Source: Peribacillus cavernae (lineage in GTDB: Bacteria > Bacillota > Bacilli > Bacillales > DSM-1321). From it: DNA of 64,000 bases. The position numbers and the translations under genes were made by a program. Below the pieces are notes generated by a model. That model made no database searches. It was not told where the DNA came from and was given only the letters and a program-made list of their open reading frames with translations. Shown piece by piece: positions 46,249-56,062 of this stretch. Within the stretch, counting starts at the first letter, position 1; every line of letters begins with the position of its first letter. The stretch covers positions 146,166-210,165 of the forward strand of contig NZ_RYZZ01000005.1 in NCBI RefSeq assembly GCF_003989135.1, given 5' to 3'.

Positions 46249-46689
46249 TTATGCTTCCTCCTTATAGGCTATCACCATTTCATATTGTCCAAGCAAGTCT
46301 CCCTGCATGAAAAGATCATAGTCAAATAAAAATTTCCCTTCGCGTTTTTCCACATTCCATATATGGCTGACTAACTTTGTTCTCGTTTGCATGGCCATTG
46401 TGCCGTACATGCTTTCATAATGCCCATTCGTGATTTCCGCCAGGCTAAAAACCTGTCGCATTTTCACTGCACCGCTGCGCATCAACAGCGTTTCCGATTC
46501 TTTATATTTAATAGTTGTCTGCGTTTTCCCGTTCTCGCTTTCTTCGGTATATTGCAGATAAAGCGCATTTCCTTTACTGAATTTCGTTCCAAAAGCCGTT
46601 AATTCAAACGTATCTGTTTCAGAACCATTATCTATTGTCGTACGAAGCATCACTTTAATATTTTGTTTTTCAGTATTTTGTAGAGACAA
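46249..46689 (-). CDS. ywiB: DUF1934 beta-barrel protein YwiB
   Basis: Small cytosolic calycin-like protein of unknown role, regularly paired with argS. I choose the TTG start ([10 protein letters not shown]) with AAGGAAG 8 nt upstream; the GTG three codons earlier overlaps that site. Family marks: [16 protein letters not shown] (about 66-81) and [10 protein letters not shown]. 146 residues. Confidence 0.88.
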   Translation of the reverse strand: MSLQNTEKQNIKVMLRTTIDNGSETDTFELTAFGTKFSKGNALYLQYTEESENGKTQTTIKYKESETLLMRSGAVKMRQVFSLAEITNGHYESMYGTMAMQTRTKLVSHIWNVEKREGKFLFDYDLFMQGDLLGQYEMVIAYKEEA

Positions 46690-46840
46690 ATGCCACACTT
46701 CCTTACATACGTCCTATAACTTTATAAGTATAAGTATTCTTATCTTAAGTTTCAACTTAACATACGGTGGGAGCAAAGTTTTTTTGTTTCAGAGCATGTC
46801 GAATGAAGTGCTTGACAGGAAATTAAACTGAATTGAGGTG

Positions 46841-46890
46841 GAATTCACCATTTTTGTTGAGAATTCAACCAAAACGAGTGAGAATTCAAC
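46841..46890 (+). repeat. 20-21 nt periodic array, core GAATTCAACC
   Basis: GAATTC cores at 46841, 46861 and 46882, the last two followed by AAC. The intervening 10-11 nt differ. It lies between ywiB and the speB terminator. The core is the same as that of the minus-strand array at 56063. Confidence 0.7.
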
Positions 46891-46916
46891 GAAGCCGAAC
46901 AAAATCCTCTTGAATG

Positions 46917-46958
46917 AAAAAGAGACTGTCCCCATAAATTCTGGGCAATCTCTTTTTC
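46917..46958 (-). terminator. Terminator of speE-speB
   Basis: Minus strand: AAAAAGAGATTGCCC, loop, GGGGACAGTCTC then TTTTTC. Just past the speB stop. Confidence 0.8.
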
Positions 46959-46965
46959 ACGCTTT

Positions 46966-47844
46966 TTATCGTTTTTGAACCCAACCTAGAATCATCTCGC
47001 GAATCAGTTTGCTTGCGGTATTGGCTGTTTGTTCGGATACATCATAGATTGGAGCGACTTCCACTAAGTCGCAGCCGACAACCTTAATGTCCGATTTAGC
47101 GATTTCATGGATGGAAGCGAGCAATTCTTTCGAAGTAATTCCTCCAGCGTCCACCGTACCTGTTCCCGGTGCATGGGCCGGATCCAGGACATCGATATCG
47201 AGCGTCACATAAACCGGGCGCCCAGCGAGCTTCGGCAACACTTTTTTAAGCGGCTCCAGCACTTCAAATTTGGAGATGTGCATTCCATGTTCTTTCGCCC
47301 ATTGAAACTCTTCCTTCATGCCTGAACGGATCCCGAAAGAATAGACATGCTCCGGTCCAATATGCTCGGAAATTTTTCGGATTGGCGTGGAGTGGGAAAG
47401 CGGTTCCCCTTCATAGCTCTCACGCAGGTCAGCATGGGCATCCATATGGATAATCGCAAGATCCGGATATTTTTTATAAACGGATTTCATCACCGGCCAG
47501 GAAACAAGATGCTCACCCCCTATTCCAAGCGGAAACTTGCCCGCGTCAAGAATCTCGTCGACGAATTCTTCAATCAAATCCAGGCTGCGCTGGGCGTTTC
47601 CAAATGGGAGCGGAATATCTCCAGCGTCATAGTATTTTACCTCTTCCAATTCACGGTCAAGATAAGCACTGTATTCTTCAAGGCCAATCGATACCTCACG
47701 AATTCTGGTCGGGCCGAAACGGGAGCCGGGACGATAGCTGACCGTCCAATCCATCGGCATCCCGTATATAACTGCTTCAGAATTTTCGAAATCAGGATGG
47801 CTGTTAATAAACACGTTGCCTGAGTAAGCTTCTTCAAAGCGCAT
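46966..47844 (-). CDS. speB: Agmatinase
   Basis: Mn2+ ureohydrolase converting agmatine to putrescine and urea. 292 residues with metal-ligand motifs GGEHLVSW (about 108), MDAHADLRESYEG (about 134-146) and LDIDVLDPAHAPGTG (about 214-228). Directly downstream of speE (19 nt), so the polyamine pair is co-transcribed. Confidence 0.97.
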   Translation of the reverse strand: MRFEEAYSGNVFINSHPDFENSEAVIYGMPMDWTVSYRPGSRFGPTRIREVSIGLEEYSAYLDRELEEVKYYDAGDIPLPFGNAQRSLDLIEEFVDEILDAGKFPLGIGGEHLVSWPVMKSVYKKYPDLAIIHMDAHADLRESYEGEPLSHSTPIRKISEHIGPEHVYSFGIRSGMKEEFQWAKEHGMHISKFEVLEPLKKVLPKLAGRPVYVTLDIDVLDPAHAPGTGTVDAGGITSKELLASIHEIAKSDIKVVGCDLVEVAPIYDVSEQTANTASKLIREMILGWVQKR

Positions 47845-47863
47845 AAAATGGTCCTCCGCTTTT

Positions 47864-48691
47864 TTATTTTATTAAATCCTGAACAAATTTTGGTAGTACG
47901 AAAGCAGCTTTGTGGAGCTCCTTCGTGTAATACTTCGTTTCAATCTCATAGAACCGCTCATCGCTCACTTCAAGCGGATCATATTTTTTAGATCCGATCG
48001 TAAATGTCCATAAACCGCTCGGATAGGTCGGGATATTTGCCAGGTACAGTTTTGTGATCGGGAAAATTTCTTTGACATCTCTTTGCACTTCTGTGATCAA
48101 ATCTGCTTTAAACCATGGGTTATCAGTCTGAGCAACAAAAATGCCGTCTTCCTTCAATGCTTTGGATATGCCGGCATAAAAGCCTTTTGTAAACAAATTG
48201 ACGGCCGGACCAACCGGTTCAGTGGAATCAACCAAGATCACATCGTATTCATTCTCGCTGTTGGCAATATGCATAAACCCATCATCGATCTTTACTTCGA
48301 CACGGGGATCCTCAAGTTTACCGGCGATTTCAGGAAGGAATTTCTTTGAGTACTCAATTACCTTTCCATCAATATCCACTAATGTCGCCTTTTTAACGCT
48401 CGAATGCTTTAAAACTTCACGGATCACGCCGCCATCCCCTCCACCGACAACAAGTACATTTTCCGGATTTGGATGCGTGAATAACGGAATATGGGCAACC
48501 ATTTCGTGATAGACAAATTCATCTTTCTTAGAGGTCATGACCATATCGTCCAGAAGAAGCATATTTCCCCATTCTTCTGTTTCTACCATATCAAGCTTCT
48601 GAAACTCGGTTTGTTCTGTATGTAAAGTACGATTCACTTTCATCGTAATTCCAAAGTCTTCTGTCTGTTTCTCTGTATACCAAATACTCAT
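47864..48691 (-). CDS. speE: Spermidine synthase
   Basis: Transfers aminopropyl from decarboxylated SAM to putrescine. 275 residues: [17 protein letters not shown] (about 80-96) is the nucleotide site, [14 protein letters not shown] (about 155-168) carries the catalytic Asp, and [11 protein letters not shown] is the N-terminal signature. Confidence 0.97.
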   Translation of the reverse strand: MSIWYTEKQTEDFGITMKVNRTLHTEQTEFQKLDMVETEEWGNMLLLDDMVMTSKKDEFVYHEMVAHIPLFTHPNPENVLVVGGGDGGVIREVLKHSSVKKATLVDIDGKVIEYSKKFLPEIAGKLEDPRVEVKIDDGFMHIANSENEYDVILVDSTEPVGPAVNLFTKGFYAGISKALKEDGIFVAQTDNPWFKADLITEVQRDVKEIFPITKLYLANIPTYPSGLWTFTIGSKKYDPLEVSDERFYEIETKYYTKELHKAAFVLPKFVQDLIK

Positions 48692-48770
48692 TCCTATCGC
48701 TTCCTTCCTCTTTTCCTTGCCCTACTCTTTGTTTCTAAATTAAAAAAATAACTTTTTCAACATGAACTGG

Positions 48771-48842
48771 TGTCTAGCGCAAGCAGCCACGCCCCGATGC
48801 ACAGGAAGTGGCGATCTTAGTCGGGCTCCTGCTCTTAGAGTT
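48771..48842 (-). repeat. Partial copy of the dispersed element
   Basis: TGTCTAGCGCAAGCAGCCAC, then GATGCACAGGAAGTGGCG and TTAGTCGGGCTCCTGCTC: end motifs of the family with the centre lost. Lies between speE and pbpG. Confidence 0.5.
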
Positions 48843-48918
48843 CCCCAACAACTAGAAAAAGTATAGTCGAATCACGCGAAAATGCAAGAAAAATATTTTC
48901 GTTTTTTTCCTGGGGGAT

Positions 48919-48947
48919 GTTTAAAACGGAGGATTTATTTTCATACT
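48919..48947 (+). promoter_or_regulatory. Possible forespore promoter of pbpG
   Basis: GTTTA (48919) and CATACT (48942) 18 nt apart, about 40 nt before the start. B. subtilis pbpG is under sigma-F/sigma-G; the match to either consensus is only partial. Confidence 0.3.
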
Positions 48948-48984
48948 GAATAATAATATCTTCCAGGGGAAAGAGGTGTAAACA

Positions 48985-51054
48985 GTGGAATTGATTACAG
49001 GCCAGCGGTTTAAAAGAACGTCAAAATATATACGGGCAGTCATCATCTTAACGGGACTGGCGGTGTTACTGGTTTTTTTATTGTTTGCTTCCCTTGTACT
49101 ATTCTCAAAGGTACTTGGAGCTCCGCCATTGGCTGTTCCTCAATCTACCCTTTTTTACAGTGATGATGGAGAAGTAATCGGCGAAAATGATAATGGCCAG
49201 AAAAGGTACTGGGTGAATTTAGCCGATATCTCCCCTGCTTTGATAGATGCGACCATTGCCGTGGAAGACCGCCAATTCTATACACACAATGGTTTTGATC
49301 TGAAACGGATTGCTGGTGCTGTTGTCGCAGATATACGAGCGATGTCAAAGGTCCAGGGCGCGAGCACGATTACCCAGCAATACGCCAGAAATCTTTATCT
49401 GGGCCACGATAAAACATGGAACCGAAAATTCAACGAAGCCTTCTATACGATTCGACTTGAAACAAATTATTCAAAAAAAGAGATTCTCGAAGGCTATTTA
49501 AATACGATTTACTACGGCCATGGGGCATACGGGATCCAGGCCGCCAGCCAGTATTACTTTGGGAAGGATGCCAAGGACTTGACCGTATCAGAGGCCAGCA
49601 TGCTTGCCGGAATCCCGAAAGGGCCGTCAAGCTATTCCCCCTTCTTATATATGGAACACGCGAAAAAGCGTCAAAAAGTGGTGTTGCTGGCGATGGCGAA
49701 CGAAGGGATGATTCCAGAGAAAATGGTGAATAAAGAAATCGGGCGCCAGCTGGTTTTTAATCGAGGGCACAAGACGTCTGATAGAAAAGCGGCCCCCTAT
49801 TTTCAGGATGCCGTTAAACAAGCGCTAAAAACGCAACTCCATCTGGATGAAAGCACCGTTGAGATGGGCGGCTTAAAAGTATATACCACCCTCGATACAA
49901 AGGAACAGGAGATTGCAGAAAAGACATTCAGCGATGTGATCACGGAAACATCAGAAATACAGGCCGCATTGGTCGCCATGAACCCAAAAACGGGAGAAGT
50001 CAAGGCGCTGGTTGGCGGAAGGGATTATGAATTGACCCCTTATAACCGCGCCATCCAGGCCATCCGGCAGCCTGGATCGACGATTAAGCCGCTGCTTTAC
50101 TATGCTGCACTCGAAAAAGGGTTTACCCCTTCTTCGACATTGAAAAGCGAGCTGACTACTTTTTCATATGATAATGGCAAATCTTCCTATACACCGCATA
50201 ATTTTAACCATCAGTATGCCGATTCTGAGATAACCATGGCTCAGGCAATTGCATTGTCTGATAATGTGTATGCTGTGAAAACTCATTTATTTTTGGGTGA
50301 AAAAGCATTGATTGACACAGTCCGCCGCTTTGGCTTGGAAACGAAAATGGCACATGTCCCATCGCTTGCACTCGGTACGTCAGGCGTGCGGGTGATCGAG
50401 ATGGTTAACGCCTACAGTATGCTTGCAAATGGCGGAAAAGAAGTCAAACCCGTATTTATTAAAAAAGTGGAGAACCACAAAGGCGAGGTTATTTTTGAAC
50501 AACAGACAGAAAACAAGCAAATTCTCGACCCGGCGCCGGCTTATGTGATGACCCAAATGCTCACGGGCATCTTTGATAAAAAACTAAACGGCTATACAAA
50601 GGTTACCGGGAGTTCGATCGCTTCACAGCTGACGAGGAAGTATGCCGGTAAGTCCGGGACAACGGAAACGGACAGTTGGATGATTGGCTATACGCCCCAG
50701 TTGGTAACCGGGGTTTGGGCAGGATATGATAACCCCAAAAACATCGCCGTGCCCGCTGAAAAAAGATATGCTAAAGACATCTGGGCACAGTTTATGGAAA
50801 ACAGCCTGGAAGATAAGCCGGAAAAAAAGTTCAAGGAATCCAAAAACGTAGTCGGCGTTTATGTCAACCCGGAAAACGGCAAGCTTGCCACTGAATATTG
50901 TCCTGTCAAAAGATTGACCTATTATGTAAAAGGGACGGAACCAACTGAGGTCTGCACTGAGCATCTGGCGGAAAGCAAACCTCACAAAAAAGCACCAAAG
51001 AAAAGCGAAAATGGAACCTGGTATAAACGGCTGTTGAATCTTTGGGGAGACTGA
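48985..51054 (+). CDS. pbpG: Penicillin-binding protein 2d (class A)
   Basis: Bifunctional peptidoglycan synthase; in B. subtilis it acts during spore germ-wall synthesis. GTG start with GAGGTG upstream. 689 residues: cytoplasmic tail and membrane helix (about 18-42), glycosyltransferase domain with EDRQFYTHNGFD (about 91) and GASTITQQYARNLYL (about 119), then transpeptidase with SxxK in RQPGSTIKP (Ser about 361), SDN, and KSGTTETD (about 556). Length and position next to speE and ywhD match PBP2d. Confidence 0.95.
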   Translation: MELITGQRFKRTSKYIRAVIILTGLAVLLVFLLFASLVLFSKVLGAPPLAVPQSTLFYSDDGEVIGENDNGQKRYWVNLADISPALIDATIAVEDRQFYTHNGFDLKRIAGAVVADIRAMSKVQGASTITQQYARNLYLGHDKTWNRKFNEAFYTIRLETNYSKKEILEGYLNTIYYGHGAYGIQAASQYYFGKDAKDLTVSEASMLAGIPKGPSSYSPFLYMEHAKKRQKVVLLAMANEGMIPEKMVNKEIGRQLVFNRGHKTSDRKAAPYFQDAVKQALKTQLHLDESTVEMGGLKVYTTLDTKEQEIAEKTFSDVITETSEIQAALVAMNPKTGEVKALVGGRDYELTPYNRAIQAIRQPGSTIKPLLYYAALEKGFTPSSTLKSELTTFSYDNGKSSYTPHNFNHQYADSEITMAQAIALSDNVYAVKTHLFLGEKALIDTVRRFGLETKMAHVPSLALGTSGVRVIEMVNAYSMLANGGKEVKPVFIKKVENHKGEVIFEQQTENKQILDPAPAYVMTQMLTGIFDKKLNGYTKVTGSSIASQLTRKYAGKSGTTETDSWMIGYTPQLVTGVWAGYDNPKNIAVPAEKRYAKDIWAQFMENSLEDKPEKKFKESKNVVGVYVNPENGKLATEYCPVKRLTYYVKGTEPTEVCTEHLAESKPHKKAPKKSENGTWYKRLLNLWGD

Positions 51055-51061
51055 TCCTGCA

Positions 51062-51106
51062 GACAAGAAAAACCTCGAGACTTCCTGTCTCGAGGTTTTT
51101 CTTGTC
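51062..51106. terminator. Long bidirectional terminator between pbpG and ywhD
   Basis: Perfect 19 bp inverted repeat (51062-51080 with 51088-51106) around a 7 nt loop; CTCGAGGTTTTTC provides a U-run on both strands. Confidence 0.92.
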
Positions 51107-51209
51107 CTAGCTTTATAGCGTTACATGCTGTAAGCAGTTTACTTATTTTATGAACGATGAATAAGTAGTCTCTACTACAGCTTGTAATGTAGCGGAAAAG
51201 GCGTACACT

Positions 51210-51734
51210 TTACTTGCCGGATCCGTCCACCTTCAATCCCTGTTTCAATTCATCTGCTGAATTATTCCACATGTCAACGTTATGATTTTTCAAAAAATCA
51301 GCGAGCACTTTCTTGGATTTGTCGTCCATATGATCAACAATGATATGGCGTTTCATTGATTTATCCATACGGTTTACATGTTCAGGCAATGATTTATAAC
51401 CTCTTCGGATCGAACGATCAACCGTCATTTCACAGGCTGTTACTCCGGCATATAGCGGCCCTTCCTGGGTCGTTTCGATCGTCACCCATACGAGCCAGTA
51501 CGGTTTTCCATTGGGAACCTCTTCTTTCGTTTTGAGGAATTTGATTCCGCGCTCAACCGCGCTTCGCGCATGCAGGGCACCAATCTCAACAGTTGCCTCT
51601 CCTGCGTCCACGTCAACAATGACAGGCGATATATTATCCAGCGTTAATACGCCTGAGCCAAAACCTCCGTGTCCTTCCGTGGGATCATTTTTTATGATAT
51701 TAAAACCAAGCTTTTGTTTAGGCTGATTCTCCAT
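51210..51734 (-). CDS. ywhD: YwhD family protein
   Basis: Conserved 174-residue cytosolic protein with no known role. Recognised by position (pbpG-ywhD-ywhC) and by segments such as GGFGSGVLTLDNISPVIVD and the C-terminal FLKNHNVDMWNNSADELKQG. Probably transcribed with ywhC, 37 nt upstream. Confidence 0.88.
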   Translation of the reverse strand: MENQPKQKLGFNIIKNDPTEGHGGFGSGVLTLDNISPVIVDVDAGEATVEIGALHARSAVERGIKFLKTKEEVPNGKPYWLVWVTIETTQEGPLYAGVTACEMTVDRSIRRGYKSLPEHVNRMDKSMKRHIIVDHMDDKSKKVLADFLKNHNVDMWNNSADELKQGLKVDGSGK

Positions 51735-51771
51735 CAGCTTTTTCCCTCCTTTAAAACTATACGTTTATTTA

Positions 51772-52440
51772 TTAAAGAAATAATTGAGCAAAAAAATCAT
51801 TCAGTCCGTTTATCACAAACGGCAAAACAATCTGGAAAATCGGCTGGATCGTGTACTGATACAGGGGTGTAATGATCAAGATTAAAAAAATCAGCACCCC
51901 GTACGCTTCGTACTGTGTCATTTTTGCCCTGACATTAGCAGGCACGAGATCCTGCAAGATACGATATCCATCCAATGCGGGAAAAGGAAGCATATTAAAC
52001 ACAAACAAAACAATGTTTATCTGGATAAACATATCAATAAAAGTATATACATAGACCGGCATATTCACACCTAGCCCCGCCGCAACCAGGCTGTACCAAA
52101 TAATCAATCCGGCGATCGCAAGAAGCAAATTGCTCAAGGGACCGGCAAAAGAAACAAGAACCCCTGCAAGTCTGGGCCTTTTGAAATGAAAACGATTCAC
52201 CGGAACAGGCCGGGCCCAACCGAAACCCGCAATCAACAGAAGCAGCGTACCGAGCGGATCGATATGGTGGATCGGGTTTAACGTAATCCGGCCCTCGTTC
52301 TTGGCAGTCGGATCACCAAATCGATAGGCAACATAGGCGTGGGAAAATTCGTGTACCGTAAATGCAATTAATAAAACAACTATCACATATGGTATCTTTT
52401 CCAGGTCATACGCTAAATAACGGTTTAAAAAGTTCTCCAC
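51772..52440 (-). CDS. ywhC: Site-2 protease family (M50) zinc metallopeptidase YwhC
   Basis: Polytopic intramembrane protease-like protein. I choose the GTG start (MENFLNRYLAY) with GGGGAG 7 nt upstream over a TTG five codons earlier. Zinc motif HEFSHAYVAYRFGD (His about 30 and 34) sits in the first helix; the third ligand region is NMLPFPALDGYRIL (Asp about 157). About five membrane helices, no PDZ domain; 222 residues. Substrate unknown. Confidence 0.9.
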   Translation of the reverse strand: MENFLNRYLAYDLEKIPYVIVVLLIAFTVHEFSHAYVAYRFGDPTAKNEGRITLNPIHHIDPLGTLLLLIAGFGWARPVPVNRFHFKRPRLAGVLVSFAGPLSNLLLAIAGLIIWYSLVAAGLGVNMPVYVYTFIDMFIQINIVLFVFNMLPFPALDGYRILQDLVPANVRAKMTQYEAYGVLIFLILIITPLYQYTIQPIFQIVLPFVINGLNDFFAQLFL

Positions 52441-52661
52441 TTTGCTTCTCCCCAATCAGTTACTACCGTAAGTATACCTGAAAATGCAGCATAAGTTAAA
52501 ATAGGCTGCGTTTCAGGATCCTGTACCTTCTATTTCTTCGGTTATTTTAGCCAATCTTCTTCCCATATACGTCAAGGATAGCAAAAGGTTTCGCTTATCT
52601 TGCAATTTTCCTGTCCTTATGAAACACTACAATCAAAGAATATGAATGGAGGTTGGGAGAC

Positions 52662-52847
52662 ATGCCATATATTACTGTAAAAATGCTTGAAGGAAGATCT
52701 GATGATCAAAAAAAAGCGCTTGTGGAGAAGGTCACCGAAGCAGTGACTGAAACAACCGGTGCATCAAAAGAAAAAGTTGTTGTTTTCATTGAAGAAATGA
52801 CAAAAAACCACTATGCGGTGGCTGGAAAACGCTTAAGCGACGAATAA
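52662..52847 (+). CDS. ywhB: 4-oxalocrotonate tautomerase family protein
   Basis: Very small enol-keto tautomerase; the N-terminal proline, exposed after Met removal, is the catalytic base. The start is the ATG of MPYITVKMLEGR, which places Pro2 correctly; a TTG three codons earlier would bury it. 61 residues, with the Arg-containing MLEGRSDDQKKALVEKVT segment. In vivo substrate unknown. Confidence 0.92.
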   Translation: MPYITVKMLEGRSDDQKKALVEKVTEAVTETTGASKEKVVVFIEEMTKNHYAVAGKRLSDE

Positions 52848-53001
52848 ACTAAAATCCATAACACCGAAATTTGATTTGGATAGTTTGGTTTGGTTTGGAA
52901 TAGTGTGTGAGGCAATAGTAAATGGACTGACTAAGTCAATAATCACTGCTGCTCGAATAATAAACCCAAGCTTATCTATCTTTTTTCTACAGAATCATCA
53001 C

Positions 53002-53040
53002 AAAACGCTTGGATAAAGAAAATAATCCAAGCGTTTTTAC
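53002..53040. terminator. Terminator between ywhB and ywgA
   Basis: AAAACGCTTGGAT, 10 nt loop, ATCCAAGCGTTTT; U-runs on both strands. Confidence 0.88.
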
Positions 53041-53062
53041 TCTACTTTATTTTAGCCTATCA

Positions 53063-53572
53063 TTAATTCAGCTTGGCTTTCTCTTTTAGCTGCTCAATGT
53101 ATGCATATGCTTCATCGATCTCTTCATGTGTATATTTCTGTTTACTTTTTAGTGTGAAAATTTTTTCAACCACTTCTTCTTTTTCCAGTGAATCAAAATA
53201 GAGAACTGTCGAAACCAGCTCCAGAAAACGGGCATTCTGCATATTCATATCTAGCAGACAACCTTGAAGCGCAGGCATTTCCAACTCATGCATCGACAAA
53301 AAATCGATGCCGGGATCAGTGATTGTATAGCAATACTGGTAATATCCGGACTTCTTTTCGCGTACTTCGTTCAGATATCCCATATTACACAGTTCTTCGA
53401 TTCTTAGTGTTAACTCTTCCGAATACGGTCCATAAAAATGGAAAGCGAACTTTTCCTGAAAGGGAAAGGACAGCTTCTTGGCAATAAAAATAATCTTTTG
53501 CAGCTTTTTTCTCCCTGCAACTTCACCGGCAACCGAAATCGCCTTGATAATTTTTGCATGATCCTTAAACAA
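53063..53572 (-). CDS. ywgA: YwgA family protein
   Basis: Conserved 169-residue protein of unknown function. TTG start with GGAGTG 7 nt upstream. The region GRKKLQKIIFIAKKL...FHFYGPYSEELTLRIEEL (about 20-60) resembles the Panacea/YmaC-like fold seen in antitoxin-related proteins, but this is only a visual resemblance. Paired with ywfO as in B. subtilis. Confidence 0.85.
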   Translation of the reverse strand: MFKDHAKIIKAISVAGEVAGRKKLQKIIFIAKKLSFPFQEKFAFHFYGPYSEELTLRIEELCNMGYLNEVREKKSGYYQYCYTITDPGIDFLSMHELEMPALQGCLLDMNMQNARFLELVSTVLYFDSLEKEEVVEKIFTLKSKQKYTHEEIDEAYAYIEQLKEKAKLN

Positions 53573-53639
53573 GGCTCGTCACTCCTCACCCAAAATGTTC
53601 CTTTTTCTGTACCTCGATTGCCTTTTCATTAATAACCAT

Positions 53640-54947
53640 TCATCTATCAAGATCCAGGAGCTGGCGGATTTGTCTTTTGATATTCTTTTTCGTTGATTCA
53701 TCCCGTAGCAGATCTTCGGGGAAATATAGTTTATGGTCGGTTCTTCTTTTACCTGATATCGCATCGACAATTTCCGATTCCCGTGATAATTCGCGAATCT
53801 CACCATTGTTTTTAAGCAAATGGATCGGAAGCCGCTCTTCTTCTTCACCAGGACGGTAAAAATCGTATGGCAGGTCCGAAGAAGAATCCACGACAAGATA
53901 GTATTCCGGATCAATGCCGGCCTTTTTAAAGAGCCGGTTCAATTCCATTAATTTATTCATCTGATCGTTAGATGGTTGAAATTCGGCATATTTAAACAGT
54001 TTACGGTTTACGAAGCGGTCGCAAAGGTCGCTGAGAATCGGATCCTTCTCTTCCTCCCAGATTTGAAAATAGTAGAGGATAACCGATTCATCCATTTTCA
54101 AATAATCCGCTAAGGCAACATCTCCATTAAACAGCGAGTAAAAATGATGCGGTTCATGTTGAAATCCATATCCCGATTCATATAAATACTTGGCTCTATG
54201 TAGTATTTTCGTAAGAATGACTTCGGCACTCCGCGTTACCGGATGAAAGTATACTTGCCAGTACATCTGATATCGGCTCATAATATAGTCTTCCACAGCG
54301 TGCATCCCGCTCTGTTTAAAAACCACCTGATCCTCGCGCGGCCTCATCACACGCAAAATCCGTTCCATGTCAAAATGGCCGTAGCTAACCCCTGTAAAAT
54401 AGGCATCTCTCTGCAGATAATCCATACGGTCTGCGTCAATCTGGCTAGAAATCAGGCTGACAACCAGTTTGCTTTCATATGTTTTTGCGATAACTTCAGC
54501 CACTTTTTTCGGGAATGTCTTGTCAACCCGCGAAAGTACGCTGTTCACTTCTGTATCTCCTAAGATGATCGCCTGTGTAAAATGCTCATGGTCGAGGTCA
54601 AATACTTTTTCAAAAGAATGCGAGAAAGGGCCATGCCCTAAATCATGAAGAAGGGCTGCACATAAACACAAAAGACGTTCTTGTTGATTCCATTCCGGTC
54701 TCCCTGCAAAAATATCGTCAATTATTCTGCGGACGATTTCATAAACACCGAGCGAATGGTTCAACCTGCTATGTTCCGCGCCGTGGAAGGTCAAGAAAGT
54801 AGTTCCCAGCTGGCGGACACGGCGCAAACGCTGAAATTCCCTGGTTCCTATTAAATCCCAGATCACCAGATCGCGTACATGGACATACCGGTGAACCGGG
54901 TCTTTAAATACTTTTTCTTCACTAAGTTTTTCGGCGGAATATCCCAT
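53640..54947 (-). CDS. ywfO: HD-domain phosphohydrolase YwfO
   Basis: dGTPase/SpoT-like HD superfamily metalloenzyme. 435 residues: H in HSRLNHSLGVYE (about 59-70), the HD pair in LLHDLGHGPFSHSFE (about 109-123), and a distal Asp in SSQIDADRMDYLQRDAYFTG (about 174-193). The HDxxH arrangement with YLQRDAYFTGV is typical of this subfamily. Nucleotide substrate not established from sequence. Confidence 0.9.
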   Translation of the reverse strand: MGYSAEKLSEEKVFKDPVHRYVHVRDLVIWDLIGTREFQRLRRVRQLGTTFLTFHGAEHSRLNHSLGVYEIVRRIIDDIFAGRPEWNQQERLLCLCAALLHDLGHGPFSHSFEKVFDLDHEHFTQAIILGDTEVNSVLSRVDKTFPKKVAEVIAKTYESKLVVSLISSQIDADRMDYLQRDAYFTGVSYGHFDMERILRVMRPREDQVVFKQSGMHAVEDYIMSRYQMYWQVYFHPVTRSAEVILTKILHRAKYLYESGYGFQHEPHHFYSLFNGDVALADYLKMDESVILYYFQIWEEEKDPILSDLCDRFVNRKLFKYAEFQPSNDQMNKLMELNRLFKKAGIDPEYYLVVDSSSDLPYDFYRPGEEEERLPIHLLKNNGEIRELSRESEIVDAISGKRRTDHKLYFPEDLLRDESTKKNIKRQIRQLLDLDR

Positions 54948-55286
54948 TGGCTACCCTCTTTTTTAAAAATCTATCATTTTTTCATTATAACTTGTTTACG
55001 GCATTAATCATACTTTTCCCAGATGGCTTTATCAAGCCGAATGAGGTAGAAACAAGCGAAATGCGACAAAAACTGACTTTTTGGGCAGGAAAACATTTAT
55101 TTTTTAATTTACCCGAATCGACTAGCTCGAAAATCTGAAATAAGCATAAGATCTTGCTTGGCTATTCAACAGCAACACTTATAAAAAACTACTATCCTGT
55201 TAACTATTTGTATAAAAAATCCGGTTCTTGTCCAAGATATAAGTAGAAAAGCAATATTTAATGTTGAAAGAAAGGGAGTAGGTAGT
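54948..55286. other. ywfO-rsfA intergenic stretch
   Basis: 339 nt between divergent genes. No open frame with a ribosome site. A possible forespore promoter lies at 55210-55239; nothing else stands out. Confidence 0.5.
55210..55239 (+). promoter_or_regulatory. Possible sigma-F promoter of rsfA
   Basis: GTATA (55210), 15 nt, GTCCAAGATA (55230): seven of ten positions of the sigma-F -10 consensus. rsfA is a sigma-F target in B. subtilis. Confidence 0.35.
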
Positions 55287-56039
55287 ATGAAAATCCGTCA
55301 AGACGCTTGGACAGAAGAAGATGATTTACTATTAGCAGAGACTGTACTGCGGCATGTCCGTGAAGGCAGCACCCAATTAAATGCTTTTGAGGAGGTTGGA
55401 GATAAGTTAAACCGGACATCAGCGGCCTGTGGATTCCGCTGGAACGCAGTTGTGCGCCATAACTATGATAAGGCCCTCCAATTAGCAAAGAAGCAGAGAA
55501 AGCAGCGGCAACGCATTCTCGGAAAGGACCAGGGAGGAAAGAAAAAGCTCCTTTATACTCCTCCAGCCCCTACGATCCAGGATATTGGGACCTCTCAACA
55601 CCAAACAGAGAATTTTGAATTTGAACTAGCAGAACTAGCATTAGAACCAGAAACTACTCATCACACGCCGGAGCCCCTTGAGCCTCTTGAATCTCCGGAG
55701 CCCGTCCGCAGTGTTGTCCTGGACAGCAACGAGCTTACGCTTGATACTGTTATCTGGTATTTGCAATCTATGAACAACAGCATGCTTCAGGCAGAAGTGC
55801 TAAAATCTGAGAACGAAAGATTGAAGCTTGAATTGGCAGAGGTCAAAAAACGGAGTCATGAGCTCGAAAATAAGGTCGGCAGTCTGGAACAAAATACGGG
55901 CATGATCCAGGAAGATTATGAGACATTGATGAACATCATGAACAGGGCGAGAAAACTGGTCCTATTAGAAGATGACGAACGCCCGGCCACTAAATTCAAA
56001 ATGGACCGGAATGGCAATTTAGAAAAATTGGCCGAATAG
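55287..56039 (+). CDS. rsfA: Prespore-specific transcriptional regulator RsfA
   Basis: Modulates sigma-F-dependent genes in the forespore. 250 residues: N-terminal Myb/SANT-like DNA-binding domain (about 4-62; [37 protein letters not shown]), a basic stretch, an acidic Pro/Glu-rich linker (about 95-145), and a C-terminal coiled coil (about 165-225). Architecture and length match B. subtilis RsfA (ywfN). Confidence 0.92.
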   Translation: MKIRQDAWTEEDDLLLAETVLRHVREGSTQLNAFEEVGDKLNRTSAACGFRWNAVVRHNYDKALQLAKKQRKQRQRILGKDQGGKKKLLYTPPAPTIQDIGTSQHQTENFEFELAELALEPETTHHTPEPLEPLESPEPVRSVVLDSNELTLDTVIWYLQSMNNSMLQAEVLKSENERLKLELAEVKKRSHELENKVGSLEQNTGMIQEDYETLMNIMNRARKLVLLEDDERPATKFKMDRNGNLEKLAE

Positions 56040-56062
56040 TTTACACTTTTCAGCTGTTTGAT

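Noticed and set aside
55258..55488. 76-codon frame antisense to the start of rsfA
   Set aside because: Shadow of the DNA-binding domain of rsfA on the opposite strand.
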